Shown: positions 24,954-37,013 of the stretch, piece by piece
Layout: every line of letters begins with the position of its first letter
How positions within the stretch are numbered: the stretch's first letter is position 1
Source: Syngnathus acus
Taxonomy: Eukaryota; Chordata; Actinopteri; Syngnathiformes; Syngnathidae
DNA length: 64,000 bases
Direction: 5' to 3'
Assembly (NCBI RefSeq): GCF_901709675.1
Contig: NC_051091.1
Span: forward strand, 1,237,967 to 1,301,966
The notes under the pieces: generated by a model
The model's database searches: none
Seen by the model: only the letters and a program-made list of their open reading frames with translations
What the model was told of the DNA's origin: nothing
Translations under genes and position numbers: made by a program

Positions 24954-26592
24954 CTTTGAAAATGTGGACGATGTGGGCATCAACTTGGGCGACCCAAGCG
25001 ACTCCGGCTACCCGACGTCGCCCACGTCGGAGGCGCCGGATCCCGAGCGATCGCCCCGTCGCTCTTCCCCGCGTCCATCCCCTCGCTGGGGCCGTCGTGA
25101 GGGTGCGTCCTCTTGCACGCCATCCAAGGCCACCTCCAGTAGCTGCAGCCTGATGTCAAATATAAAGCTTGTGGTGAACGGCGAGTCGGGTTCCGACGAC
25201 GTCTTCAGCAGGATGCCGAGGGGCTGCTATGACAACGAGGACTTATTTGAGAAGACGGGCGGGGGGGACCGAGACCAGAGGGTGGTCATCAACGTTTCGG
25301 GCCTGATGTTCGAGACCCAGCTGAGCACACTCAACCGGTTCCCGGAGACTTTACTGGGCGACCCCGCCAAACGAATACGTCACTTTGATGCCATGAAGAA
25401 CGAGTATTTCTTTGACCGTAACCGTCCGACCTTCGACAGCGTCCTGTACTTCTACCAGTCTGGCGGGCGGGTTCGCAGGCCGGCCAATGTCCCATTAGAT
25501 GTCTTCGCCAGTGAGATCGTTTTCTATCAACTGGGCCACGAAGCCATGGAGCAGTTCCGTGAAGCCGAAGGCTTCATCAACAAGCCCACGGTCTTGTTGC
25601 CGACCAACGAGCTCAAAAGACAGTTCTGGCTCCTGTTTGAGTACCCTGAGAGCTCCAGTGCGGCCAAAGCCATTGCTTTTGTCTCCATTTTTGTCATCAC
25701 AATCTCCATCTTTATCTTTTGTCTGGAGACTCTCCCCGTATTCAGGGAGGAAAGCGCTTACATTCTCCGTGAAGATCATGCGTTTAACAAGAGCACGGAA
25801 AGTTCAAGTCCTCAACCTGCCTCAACCAGAGACTTGATAGCCTACTTCACAGACCCTTTCTTTATTGTCGAGACCATTTGCGTCATCTGGTTCTGCTTCG
25901 AGGCCGGCGTTCGTTTTGCCGCGTGTCCCAGTAAGCGCGCTTTCTTCTACAACATCATGAACATCATCGACATCGTGTCCATCCTTCCGTACTTCATCAC
26001 GTTGGGCACAGAGCTGGCGACCACCTCCGACGACGACGCCGCCAGCTCCGGTCAGAACTTGTCCCTCGCCATCCTGAGGATTATCCGCTTGGTGAGAGTG
26101 ACTCGCATCTTCAAACTGTCCCGCCACTCTAAGGGCCTTCAGATCCTCGGGCAGACCCTCAAGGCGAGCATGCGAGAGCTGGGCTTGCTTATCTTCTTCC
26201 TCTTTATCGGTGTCATCCTCTTCTCCAGCGCCATCTATTTCGCCGAAGTCGACGAGCCAAATACGCAGTTTGTCAGCATCCCGGACGGATTCTGGTGGGC
26301 GGTGGTTACCATGACCACGGTGGGCTACGGAGACATGTGCCCCATCACCATTGGCGGCAAGATGGTGGGCACCCTGTGCGCCATCGCCGGGGTGCTGACC
26401 ATCGCACTGCCCGTTCCTGTCATTGTGTCTAACTTCAACTACTTCTACAATCGCAAAGCGGAGCAGGAGGAGAAGCAGAGGATTGACGACGCCACCGAGG
26501 CCCAGAAAAACTCCATGGCTGAAAAATACGACAGCACGGCGACGCTGGACAAAAGCACCTGGAATCTTGAGAAGAATGGCTTCCACTCGTAG
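24659..26592 (+). CDS. kcna10: Voltage-gated potassium channel Kv1.8 (two coding exons)
   Basis: Shaker-related K+ channel subunit, known in vertebrates from inner-ear hair cells and kidney. Exons: 24659-24664 (ATG GAG, good Kozak) and 24940-26592, joined in phase 0; total 552 residues. The join gives MEV-LVNFEN, which matches the human MEV-LVNFDN start and explains why the large ORF has no good ATG of its own. Domains: variable Ser/Pro/Arg-rich N-region (to about 110), T1 (about 115-215), S1-S6, glycosylation site NKS at 285, filter TVGYGD (462-467) followed by MCP, the KCNA10 signature, and S6 PVPV. The tail ends in FHS with no PDZ ligand, as is usual for this member. In S4 the Phe before the fourth Arg is Thr (residue 390, ACT at 26101-26103). 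The donor gtttgc is weak. Confidence 0.9.
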
Positions 26593-26830
26593 AACAACAT
26601 TTTCTTCCATGATTTTTGTACTTCTGTAGCATGAAGACGGTATTGATATCCTTGACTCGAGTTATCTTATTTTGGACAAAGAAAAAGCCTTTTAAGTAGT
26701 ACAATTTCCATCCATCCATTTGAATCTGGTTCTGCAGGCTATTCATGTAGGATTGGACCCTACTGCACAGAACAAAAAAATACAATATGGCAAGAATCAT
26801 GCCCAAAAATAAAGTAACCTACAGCCGTCG
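26593..26830 (+). terminator. kcna10 3' UTR with poly(A) signal
   Basis: AATAAA at 26808-26813, about 215 bases after the stop codon, is the first plausible polyadenylation signal. Confidence 0.5.
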
Positions 26831-28947
26831 TATTCTGTAGACGTATTCGATTATTTGAGGATGAATTAATCAGAGCAATTCATTGGATGTTGTAGCTCAC
26901 TCTTCAAACTCTTCTAGATGGCAAAAAAGGTTTTAGTCATCAACTGAGAGACAACTTCAGTATCTAAAAAGTTCTGTGAAAAAATGAATGTTGGGTGTTG
27001 TTGCCATATTGACAAAAATCATACAAAAAATATTCAAAATTATTTTGTTAAATTTGACATAAAGGAGGGGCAATGACGTACGAGACAGAACGAGAAACAT
27101 TTGAGTGGTGCTCAATAGCAAAAGTGTTTTAAATGACATTTAGGAATCACTTGTGTTACATTCTGTCTCAGGACAATTGTAATATACACAACAAGGGCAT
27201 GTTTATATATATTGTGCATGGACTGTTGGACATTTAGGGGATCCGGCATTTGAAGTATTTGCAATGTTATTATGTCTGTATTGGCATAATGTTCCAAAGC
27301 AGAGTATCTAATGAAGTTCCCAGTGTTTTTGCAATGTGTCCTTGTGGCAACCTCTCCGCCAGGCCCCTCCTCTCTTCCATTGCAACAATAACAAAAAAAT
27401 CATTACTTCCACGTGAGATTCCACTTGACCATATTTACTTCAATCTATAGTACAAGACTCTCAAGGACCCTGGGAAGTGTCCACACATTGTGAGACGTCT
27501 TTAATTGTAGTTGAATGAAATCAAATTGATAGCTTGCATGTTGTAAATGAGCTGCAGAATTTGAAATCAAATGCTCAAAGAACTCGCATGCCAAAAAAAC
27601 ACGTTTGATATTTTCTTGCCAACTGAGCATATTTATGCAAGGGAGTACAATTAAAAGCTTGTCGAATAAATGCACTGAATGTTAATTGCACTAGTGAGGC
27701 TTTAATACACACAGGGAAGAACATTTATGATCACAACTGTAAGCTTTATGATGTATTAGGAGGAGCTGCACACTCGAAATGTAATAATGTATCATTTATA
27801 CTGCATGCCATACAGAAATGAGGCTCATACTAAAGTTTGACATAATGAATGTAGCTAATTATAAGGATGGCTGGTCTAGTGGTCATCATGTGAGAGCGTT
27901 AGATGCGCATGCCGCATTTCAATTATAACAATGTGACATTTGGAAGTAGGATTTTTAGAACAATGGCTGAGAATGTAATCTTGCAATAAACGTAGTAAAT
28001 GCAATAATGTTGCCACATGCGCGTAGGGGAACTCTGTTTGACCCCAGCAAAACAGCAATAATTCCGATGGTAGCCAATAAGATCCTTTAGTGACTTGGTT
28101 GCTCTGCACTTTATTTTAGGAAGAAGCACTTATTCTTATGGAGTAGAGTTGAGCGACTGAGAAGCGGAGTGGTGCGAACTCCATTGTGGAGGGAGAGTGT
28201 AAATAGTAAACTGATACTACAGGATCGGTGCTGAGTGCAAAGATTCTTTGCCGCCCCGTGTGTCAATATTGGAAGTAAACTTTGACTTGGTCCAGGTTTC
28301 ATCGGAAACTGTTTGTTTCTGGGCTTAACTTGAAGGTGACCAAAATGGAGTTAGCTCACTTGACTTCTTAGAGGCTCAGTTCTAAAAAATGAATGCGTGA
28401 ATGACATGTTCTTAATTCTGTAAGGAGTGCCTTCCATTAAACATGTATGCTAAGTGTGTGGAGTCTCCCACTCATCATTTGGCTAATATGCACAGTCGAC
28501 GCTACTGTTGAGTGGATTTATACTTTTTTCCAAGTGTCTGTTATAGGTAATATATTTTTAGATTTTGCTTTATTATTTGTGTATTATAAATTTTGGTTCC
28601 GTGTGCTTTACCCCAATTTTTTTTCAAATTTCTTTTTTTGTCACATTTTCTGAGGAAAAAGTATTTTTATTTGTCATGTAGCATTTTTAATTTGCATGTA
28701 TATATTTAGCATTATGTTTTTAAGATGTTTATATTTCGTTATATGTTGATAGTGAAGTGTTTTTGCCATTATATTTTGTTATTTTATCAAATATTTTGCA
28801 TTTTATCTTGATGGACCCTTGTTCTGACTTTGCTTTAAATGTAAGCAGATGAATAATTTAGAAAAGCGTCCATTGTTGAGAACAAACATGTCCTTGTGGA
28901 GACAATGGATCTCTGACTGAACGGCGACCATCAGGCATTCACCCCCC

Positions 28948-28978
<31 letters not shown>

Positions 28979-30419
28979 CCCACACACACACACACTTGAG
29001 TCACACAAGGTCAATGCTGATTCGATCCTGCTGTCATTTATAATTCATCAGGTATTACACCAAAAGAATCTGGAGGAATCAATGCCAAGGTCAGCTGAAA
29101 TGTAACAAGGCGGTTTTACAATATATTTAATATTATATTTATATTTATATAATTATTATATTATTATAATATTTATATATTAAAATATTTATTTTGGGGG
29201 ATTTTGGGTAGTATTTTTGTGAAATATCTGATTTTTTTTTGTTTTTAAGTATTACTTTTTTGCATTTTATTTTACAACTCTGGTTTATGCATGATTTGTA
29301 TCTTTTTCAATTTTGTACTTCAAACATGTTTATTTAATATAATTTAGAATTCCAAATTTGCCCAAAGGTGTGAGGGCGAGTGCAGATGACTGACGGACAG
29401 ACGGATCATTTAGACTGATTAAAATTTTACTATTTTTCTAATATTTGGTTTTGCTTCTTGTATTTGTTATATTGTTTCTATAGTTTTATTAACTGAAGAC
29501 TGCATTTTTCTCAAATATGTTTTATATTACTTCCAATCGTCTTCCAATATTTGTATTTTTTACAGCAATATTTCTCCCTTATTTGCTAAATGTTGTACTT
29601 TTTTACTTGTTTTTGTATTTTTGTCGTAATACTTTCCATATTGCGTTACAAAATGATATTACACAGCATTTTTACAACATGGTCTTAAAATAGCACGGTC
29701 AAGTGACTGATCAAGCACCGACCGCCCCTCCTTGGAAACATATCAAAGAGTCCGATTTCTGCTCACACTGCAAACGGCTCATGAGCTGCATGTAAAACAG
29801 CTGTCAAAGTTCAGCGTTTGAGTTAAGTATGTTGCCAGGATGCGCTGACTGACGTTCTGACCTTGATCACAAAATGGAATCTCTTATTGACCAGCGGCGT
29901 AGTCCAGGGTGTCCATCCAGTACCCTGATTTTGAGGACAAGGTTGCACTTTGCAATAGCTTTTGGATGAGATTTTTTAAAAACCAGACAAAATGGTAATG
30001 AGCTGCAGGAAACCTACATTAAAAAGTTCTTCCCATTTACATTCCAATAAGGGCAAGTGACAAACTGCCCTACCAAAAACAGCAGATGGCACTGTTTTAG
30101 GGGTTAAGGTCACTTGGGTACAGTGCAGAAAAATGTAACAAATCTAGAGTATCTTCTAAAAGTGTTTGTTATTAGTTTGAATGATAGGATCCAAAACACG
30201 TTGCTATCATTTGAAAGTGTTTTACATGACACTGAAATAATATATGATCCTATTATTGATGACACGGAGGGATGCAATTGGATGAAAAGAATAGAAAGTG
30301 GGTCAGCAAGGTGTTACGTTCCTCGAGTCAGCCAGCGCCATTTATGGAAAGGTTGACGCCTGTTTAGTGCAGGTGAGGGGGGAGTTTCCATCCCCGCCTC
30401 CTAAACTGACAAGGTTGGT
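26831..30419. other. Intergenic region kcna10 to bcl2l14-like
   Basis: AT-rich, with no protein-like ORF. It contains a long C run plus CA repeat (28942-28995) and AT-only patches (about 29120-29190). A fragment at about 29890-29935 (gtagtccagggtgtccatcc) resembles a word from a common fish SINE-type repeat. Nothing else recognised. Confidence 0.55.
28942..28995. repeat. Poly-C run followed by CA microsatellite
   Basis: Twenty-three Cs (28942-28964) followed by CA units interrupted once by a C triplet. Confidence 0.9.
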
Positions 30420-30554
30420 GACATCACACAAGTCTAGGTGAGGAAGTGGAGCACAAAAGCGGCCAACAAACAAGAAGCTGCACAGGAGTGGAGTTCCTCT
30501 TTTGAAAGCTCACACAGACAAATAGACGTTTTGACCATCAACTCATTGCACTAT
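30420..30554 (+). promoter_or_regulatory. Likely promoter and non-coding first exon of the bcl2l14-like gene
   Basis: TGACATCA (CRE-like, about 30419-30426) is followed by a non-AT-rich block ending in cactat-gtaagt, a consensus donor at 30555. The next strong acceptor is ttgtggttgcag (ends 31297), 10 bases before the coding ATG at 31308. The first exon would then be non-coding and the intron about 740 bases. The transcription start is not visible. Confidence 0.4.
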
Positions 30555-31307
30555 GTAAGTCTTTTCGTTTGATTTTTTTTTTTTTTATAATATCAATGTT
30601 ATCAACGTGTATATTTTGTAGATGAATGCTGTTCACGTTACATATACAGCACTTAATGGTGGTTCGCCTGTCTTTTTTCTCATGATAAATCAATATTTGA
30701 TGATCTAATGATGCAAGAACTATTTTCTTCTTCTGTAGTCATATGTCACAAAAAGGCCTGATGCAAATAACTGGATTGTAGCAAGTTGTTTGCACTTCAT
30801 TTAGTTTCTTTTATACAGTGCAATGCGTACAGAAATGTTTCAATCCAAACGGAAGAAGAAAAAAGTTAGTTTGTATTCGATATAAATATATTCATGAAAA
30901 AATAAACTTAGACAATAAAAATAAACTTAAAAAATAAAAATGATAAATATAATAATAAAGTTATTACTCCTTTTTTGTCAAATGTATTGCTATTCAAATA
31001 AAGCACAAACTAAACAAGAATGAAAACATTTGTTCTATTCGCTAGATATCGCCGTGTTTATGAATTGTCTTGAATACGAGAGCTGTATTCTATTTGATCT
31101 GACTCATACTGTATGTTACTTGTATGTCGTATGTGTAAATCCAAAAGATTTATTATTGAGCAACAACAAACCTCTAATGCGACAGCTTGCTTTCTGTTGA
31201 TTTCCTATGAAGGTGAGTCATTTACAGGAAACAACACGCAAACTATTCATGACTTTATTATTTCTACAAAGTGTTCTCTATCCTCTTGTGGTTGCAGTTA
31301 CCCCACC

Positions 31308-33677
31308 ATGGAAGCACAGACAGCCCAGCAACGGCCCAACGAAAGTTCTGTGATTTTCGTGGCGCCCAATGACACGCGGCGTCTTCTGGAAGTCTATGTC
31401 AAACGCAGCCTCAGCCTCAACGATGAGTCACTGGGACGCAAGCATCACGAGCGCAAACTCAAGTGGGTGACCATCCCCAAAAGGCACCGGAGACATTCCA
31501 GCGACCCTTCCATTCATTTGGCCGGGGCCCTGAACGACGGGACGTTCCACTCACTTGCTCCCACCGAAACTCCCCCGGACATACCGCCGGACAACAATGT
31601 CAGCAAGAAGTCCAAGAAGAACAAAAAGCCCTCCTTGTGGAAGAACTTCCTGGGTCTGTTCTCACGACGGAGCACTGAGGAGAAAGACGAGGTGCGGGAG
31701 TGTCCGTCCGACATTCCCGAGGCTTCGGACGATGATGCGAACCGCACCGCTGTGTGCCGGCCAGCCTCGACGCCGGCCACCTCGACAAAGAAGAAGTCCT
31801 CAAAGAGAATGAGTTTGAAAAGAAGGTTCTCCAAGAGGCGTCTGTCCCTCATTATGATCAACAAGAGAGAGGAGTGCGACCCGGCAGACATCCCCGTAGC
31901 AGAAGGTAGGATCTGAAAACCGCATCTAGCTGGCATAACGAGATGAATAGAGATATGATATTTAGAGTAAATAACCAATCATTTTCCGACCAAAAAATCA
32001 GGATCATTTCCAGTCGATCCTTTGGTTAGGTGTGCAGTACCTTTACTAACGTCCCCTTTTTGATTTTCAGCTCTGGTGAGTGTGGAACCGACCATCGCCT
32101 ACTATGAGAAGGTGTCCGAGGAACTGGAGAAGATTCTCCATGAGGTCAAGGAGAAGGAGGACGAGGTGACTATGTCAGACGGTAAGGACACGCGTGTTGC
32201 TAGCAGTTTGGGGGCTTTTGGTAGTTTAGTGGTTCACATAGCTGACAACCCAAAACAGAGGTAGGTGTGAGCTATACGGGGCCTAGTTAGTTACGTGGGT
32301 AGGTTGATAGTCAACAAATGAATGCTTAGATGGGTAGATTGGGGTTGTAGGTCGGGCTTAGGTTAGATATGCGGTTAGATGAGCAAGTTCGAGGAATGGT
32401 CAGGCACGTCTGTGGGTAGGTTAGATGGGCACACTGTAAACATCTATTTGATTTTCAGTAAATGTGTGATGGTAGCAGCTGCTGTCAGGCAGACCAACTC
32501 AACGTGTTGTTTATTTTTCGTTTCCTAGAGGAAGTCATCAACCGGATCATCGCTTTGACTAAGGAGCAGGGAGACGCTATCGACGACAAGGTCAGTCGGC
32601 TACTCAAAAAACGCGGTTTACCCAATTGTGAGTGACATACGGGGTTTTCGGCCTCACAAAAGCGATTATAGGTATAGGTTTGGTTGGTAGGCAATTAGCT
32701 TGCAAGCTAGCTAATTAAGAAGGTATGATAGGTAGGTTGGATGGGTAATGGAAGGATCATGGTAATGGTAGGAAGGTATGTTTGATGGTAGGTAGGTTAC
32801 ATTGGTAGATTTCTTGAGGAGACATTGGTAGGTTGAAAACATTGGTGATAGGCAAGCATAAAAGTAGGTAGGTGTGTGAAAACAATGCGATGGTTAAATG
32901 GGTCAAACATGATTTGAGCAAGCAGCTGTATCACAAATGAGGTGATAAGAAGTCATGGTAGTCAAAGTTCAAGCTTCAACCTGCGTGTGCTATTATCTCG
33001 TCCTGCATTATTGCTCACTGTTGACTTTCGAAGTTGTAAACAACGGTCACCTCTGAAGACATTAGCATAGATCCTAACAGTATCAGTTTCACTAGAACTC
33101 AACATGAAGGATTTTCTTGCCTGACATTTCAACTCTGGTTTTCTTTGCAGATTAAAGACAATTCCACCCTGAGCAATTTCTTCCAAGGGTTGTCATACTC
33201 TTCCTTCCAAAGGCTAGCTGATGCTTACTTGGAGGAGGAGGCATCAGCCACGCGCATGCAACCCATCATCCCGTCCACAGCACCGGAGCTGGTCAAGCTG
33301 GCCTTCACGTTGGACTTCACAGCTCGCGTCGCCAGCCTCTCCCGGCAGAACGTCGGGTACATCACCGGCCTGGGGAACCGCTACCTACAAGACCGATTTG
33401 AATATAAACAAGTAAGACATTAGCATCATTTTTTTTTTTTTTTTTTTTTATCAAACCATTGCATAGATAACTCAACCAAGAAAAGATTTTACATTATTTG
33501 TGTTAATAAATCTTGTTCCGCCAATTGGGTTAAATTGTGTAATTTCATGTCAGACACTTGATCTCTGACGACACAATTGTTGGCAATCACTGTTCTACAA
33601 TACACGATTACGTATTTTGTAATTTGTTTTTTTAATTGATCTGCGTTCTCTTCTAGGCGTGTTCGGAACATCCTTAA
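31308..33677 (+). CDS. bcl2l14: Bcl-2-like protein 14 (Bcl-G)-like, five coding exons
   Basis: Member of the BCL-2 family related to the apoptosis facilitator BCL2L14; would act in the cytoplasm or on membranes in apoptosis control. Coding exons: 31308-31905, 32071-32181, 32529-32590, 33151-33411, 33657-33677, all GT-AG, total 350 residues. ATG 31308 has a perfect Kozak (ccaccATGg) just after an acceptor. The N-terminal 200 residues are basic and Ser-rich with Lys clusters and no fold I recognise. Residues 237-258 look like the BH3 region of Bcl-G, and FFQGLSYSSFQ (267-277) plus TLDFTARVASLSRQNVGYI (310-328) and GLGNRYLQDRF (330-340) match the human protein's core and its GFGTKYLKENF. The last exon adds only ACSEHP, so the BH2 segment with its Gly-Gly-Trp found in human Bcl-G is missing. 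The family call is from remembered similarity. Confidence 0.8.
32260..32890 (+). repeat. Degenerate GGTAGGTTRGATGG minisatellite in bcl2l14-like introns
   Basis: Words such as gggtaggttgatag, ggttagatgggc, ggtaggttggatgg and ggtaggtaggtta recur many times in two neighbouring introns, on both sides of the exon at 32529-32590. The copies are diverged and unit length varies (about 12-16). Confidence 0.6.
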
Positions 33678-34345
33678 TGACAGAGGAGGCAGCTACGCTA
33701 ATGGTGGAACCAGTTCCCGGAGTTAAGGATGAGGTCCAAGTTTCCGGTTTGATTTGTTTCATTTGTGCTTAGTTATGCCGGAAGAGCATAACGTGCTGAC
33801 ACGGATGCTTTGAGGACATTCCAAATGTAATACCATAGTAGCTTGGTCTACTATTTTGTTGGCATCATGCTGCAGGGCTCTGTAACATGGTTGAGATTTT
33901 TTCTTTTTTTAATGATTTTATATTTTGGGCATTGCACCTAAATTGAGAAAAACACTAAATTAAATGTGGTCCAAATATGCTATATCATTGTTAGATAAGT
34001 TAAACATTTGTTGCTAAACAGATGTAGACCATTTAAATTATTGGCGGAGGAGTCAGTTCAGGCCAACTACAAAAAAAGTGCAATTAAAACATATTTGTAG
34101 AGTTTATGTACTGTATAAGCATTCATTTGGACCCGTCATGTAAATCCAGTGTTTATGTAATAAATGTGATGTTTACTTAATTTAGTTAAAAAAAACTGTG
34201 CAATACTGTTTACAATCCCACAATTTCACAATTAAGATGTTAGTTGTCTTATTTATTAGAAGCTCAAATCAAATGTGAAATTCTGTTTAGAATGTGAATG
34301 CAGGCATTCATCTTGCAAATAAACATGTCAAATCAACAAAAGCTG
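33678..34345 (+). terminator. bcl2l14-like 3' UTR with poly(A) signal
   Basis: AT-rich sequence after the stop. AATAAA at 34318-34323 is the most convincing signal; an earlier AATAAA lies near 34159. Confidence 0.5.
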
Positions 34346-36100
34346 TCCTGTGGTTTTGGGATGAAGGGAAGGGCAAAGGTAAAAAAGAGTAACGTGTGTT
34401 TTGTTAGCCTATGCTAAAAGCACAGGAAGCCAATGGGAAGAACTCAAACCAGTGCCGCACCTTTTGTCAACCGAAGACTTTACTTCAGGACTTGTAGAAA
34501 CAACAATGTGGATGTGCGGAAGCATGCGAAATGCGGTTCGGAAATTCCACCGTGTCGAGACCTTTAGGAATATTTGCCGTTTGAATGAGCCTTGCCGCAC
34601 CCCATCTTGGCCTAATAATGCTAACGTGTAGTTAAACAGATGGAATGTGGCAGTGTGTCGGAATCTAGGCTGAAGCGTACGCTGATGGATCCCACCTGAG
34701 GAACAGGTTGGCCCCGCAGGCAGATGGCCAGGACGAGGAACGCCTTACACTTTTTACTGATTGCTTTGACGCAGCTGTCATCTCAAATTTGCAAACATTT
34801 TTTTTTTTTTGTGCAAAAGGTTCTATCTGTGCCAAAACATTTTGAAATATGGAATAAAAGCACAATTTGCCTTCACACAACTGCAGCAATCATTAAGCCT
34901 CAGACTCCCTGTGACGTCCTAAATGTAAACATGTGCTGTCGGAGGGTCAACATTGCAAGTCCAGCACAGTTAACTTCTTGGAGAACTAAGTGAAACAGGA
35001 AGTGGAAAATTGACAACAGTGATACCACTGTGACCGCAGCGTGTGGGTGAAGATATGAGCATGGTGCAAAGTCCTGTGGGGGGGAGGCTTACTATGTAAA
35101 GAAATATCACCATAAATGACATATTGGTTATAAAGGTATACAAGACTTTTCATTTTTTATAATGTAACATCACTGACAGAAACTATCTCTTTAGATTGTA
35201 TATTTTTTGTAGTTTTAAAAATATAATCTAGTGTGTTCTTTCTCAGTACAGGTTGATTTTAAGGCTATTCCAAATGTATTCTTGTGTGATCGGTCATGAG
35301 GAAACGAAAAATGAAACGCATTTCTTTTAAATACATTTTAAAAACAATTATGTGAAATCTCATTCATTATTCACTGGGACTTACAAGAAACAGGTCTGGC
35401 AAGATTTGTGAGAAATTGGAGCCCAGCATATATCCATCCAGCCTTCTTTCTATCAAAGTAGGCTTGCTTGTTGGCTGTCAGATCTCTGTTGTGGGAAGTT
35501 ATCTCAGATGGCAATTTACTGCATCCTGCAGGGCAGTCTCTGTACTACAACTGCCATTTTTGGGGGAGTTTTGTTGTGTTGGTCATTGTCTAGGTAAACA
35601 TCTGTAACAGTCATTTTGCCCTCACCGTAAAACTACTGCCAATGTGGAATGAACATTTTCGGACTGGGCTATGTCATTCAAGCGCTTTTGCAGTATGTTT
35701 GAAATCAAAAATGTTGACTCCACAATGGCAGCTTGACACGTCCGTAGAAAACATTTGTGTCCGTCCAACAATCATAAGTGTGCTATATTTACAATAGCAA
35801 ATCTTGTGAACCTTGAGTGAACCCTTCTTGTCTCAAAAGTTCAGCCAAGCCATCAACTGAATGATTTTCTTTTCCATCTGTTAGGTCTCTAACATGAAAA
35901 CAAAAACAAATGTTAAGCATCATTATGTGTATACTACACATGAGCCAAAGTAGTGTTTCAAGGGTGAAAAAAAAAAAAGTTTGCCAGGTCAGGAATAATA
36001 AGTGACCTTTTCTTCCGTGCTTGTAAATTTTTTTGAAATCCTTTGTGAGGAGTAAGCAAGAAAAATAAAGGGTGGCTCAAACACTTTTCTGCGTAAACCT
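34346..36100. other. Intergenic region between bcl2l14-like and rplp2
   Basis: The two genes converge here. No ORF longer than 90 codons or with protein-like composition; A/T runs only. No feature recognised. Confidence 0.55.
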
Positions 36101-36105
36101 TTTAC

Positions 36106-36111
36106 TTTATT
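36106..36111 (-). terminator. rplp2 poly(A) signal
   Basis: AATAAA on the minus strand (tttatt on +), 23 bases after the rplp2 stop codon. Confidence 0.65.
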
Positions 36112-36133
36112 GCTTTTTAGAAGTAAAGGCAGA

Positions 36134-37013
36134 TTAATCAAAGAGTCCAAAGCCCATGTCTTCATCCGACTCTTCTGATTCTTCTTTCTTCTCCTCCTTT
36201 TTCTCTTCCGCTGAAAAATAAATTAGTGACCGTCAGGATTGCTTAAATCTGTGTGCTTCCATAATAATTCAAAGTACACCTAAATCTTGATTTTACACGG
36301 ACTCTGGGGTACAGAATTTGGGAATAAAGTAAATCAGTAGCAAAGACTTACCAGCAGCAGGTGCGGCTGCAGCGCTTGAGGCACCTCCTGCAGCAGCAGG
36401 AGCTGCCACAGCGCCACCCGCTGGTACGGAGGCTAGCTTAGAGAGGCCTGCAAGTAAAAAAGGAAAGTTCAGCATTTCCTGGTGCCGGATCTTAAAAGTG
36501 CATTATTATATATTTTTTTACCTGAATTCATAACTTCATTGATGTTTTTCCCTTCCAGTTCACTAATGACCTGCACAGAAAACAGATTCTTGTTGGAAGA
36601 TAAATTTCCAATATATGCTTTATATCATGCCTAGAGAGTATTTAAATAAGGTATATATTTAAATATAAATAAGGTGTGTGTATATATACCTTATTTATAT
36701 TAAATTAAATAAATATTTAAATATAAATAAGGTATACATGTATATATACCTTATTTATATTTAAATAATACATATAGATGTATAAAACAGATTTTTATTG
36801 TGGAGGAGTCAGGAATTTAAATGTATGATTAATGTAGATTCTTAAGTTCTTTGTGGTAGTGTATAGAGTACTGCAAAAATAACTGCATACCTTGTTTAAG
36901 CGATCATCATCAGCCTCAATCCCTACGCTGCTCAAAATGGCCTTGATGTCTTTGGCCGTGGGGCTGGTGTTCCCACCGAGCACAGCCAACAGGTAAGCGG
37001 CCACGTAACGCAT
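36134..37013 (-). CDS. rplp2: 60S acidic ribosomal protein P2 (stalk protein)
   Basis: P2 dimerises with P1 and binds RPLP0 to form the ribosomal stalk that recruits elongation factors. Minus-strand coding exons: 36891-37013, 36522-36570, 36352-36447, 36134-36210, all GT-AG; 114 residues (human 115). The N-terminal dimerisation domain starts MRYVAAYLLAVLGG, then comes an Ala/Gly hinge (about 70-90), an acidic Lys/Glu run, and the invariant C-terminus SDEDMGFGLFD, which binds translational GTPases and ribosome-inactivating proteins. A non-coding first exon ends at 37739. The ATG is one base inside the second exon. Confidence 0.97.
36714..36767. repeat. AT-rich perfect inverted repeat in an rplp2 intron
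   Basis: Two 23-base arms (36714-36736 and 36745-36767) are exact reverse complements around an 8-base loop. A similar, shorter inverted copy lies just before it (about 36655-36702). Pre-mRNA here could form a stable hairpin. It is likely an expanded AT satellite or a remnant of a small palindromic element. Confidence 0.7.
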
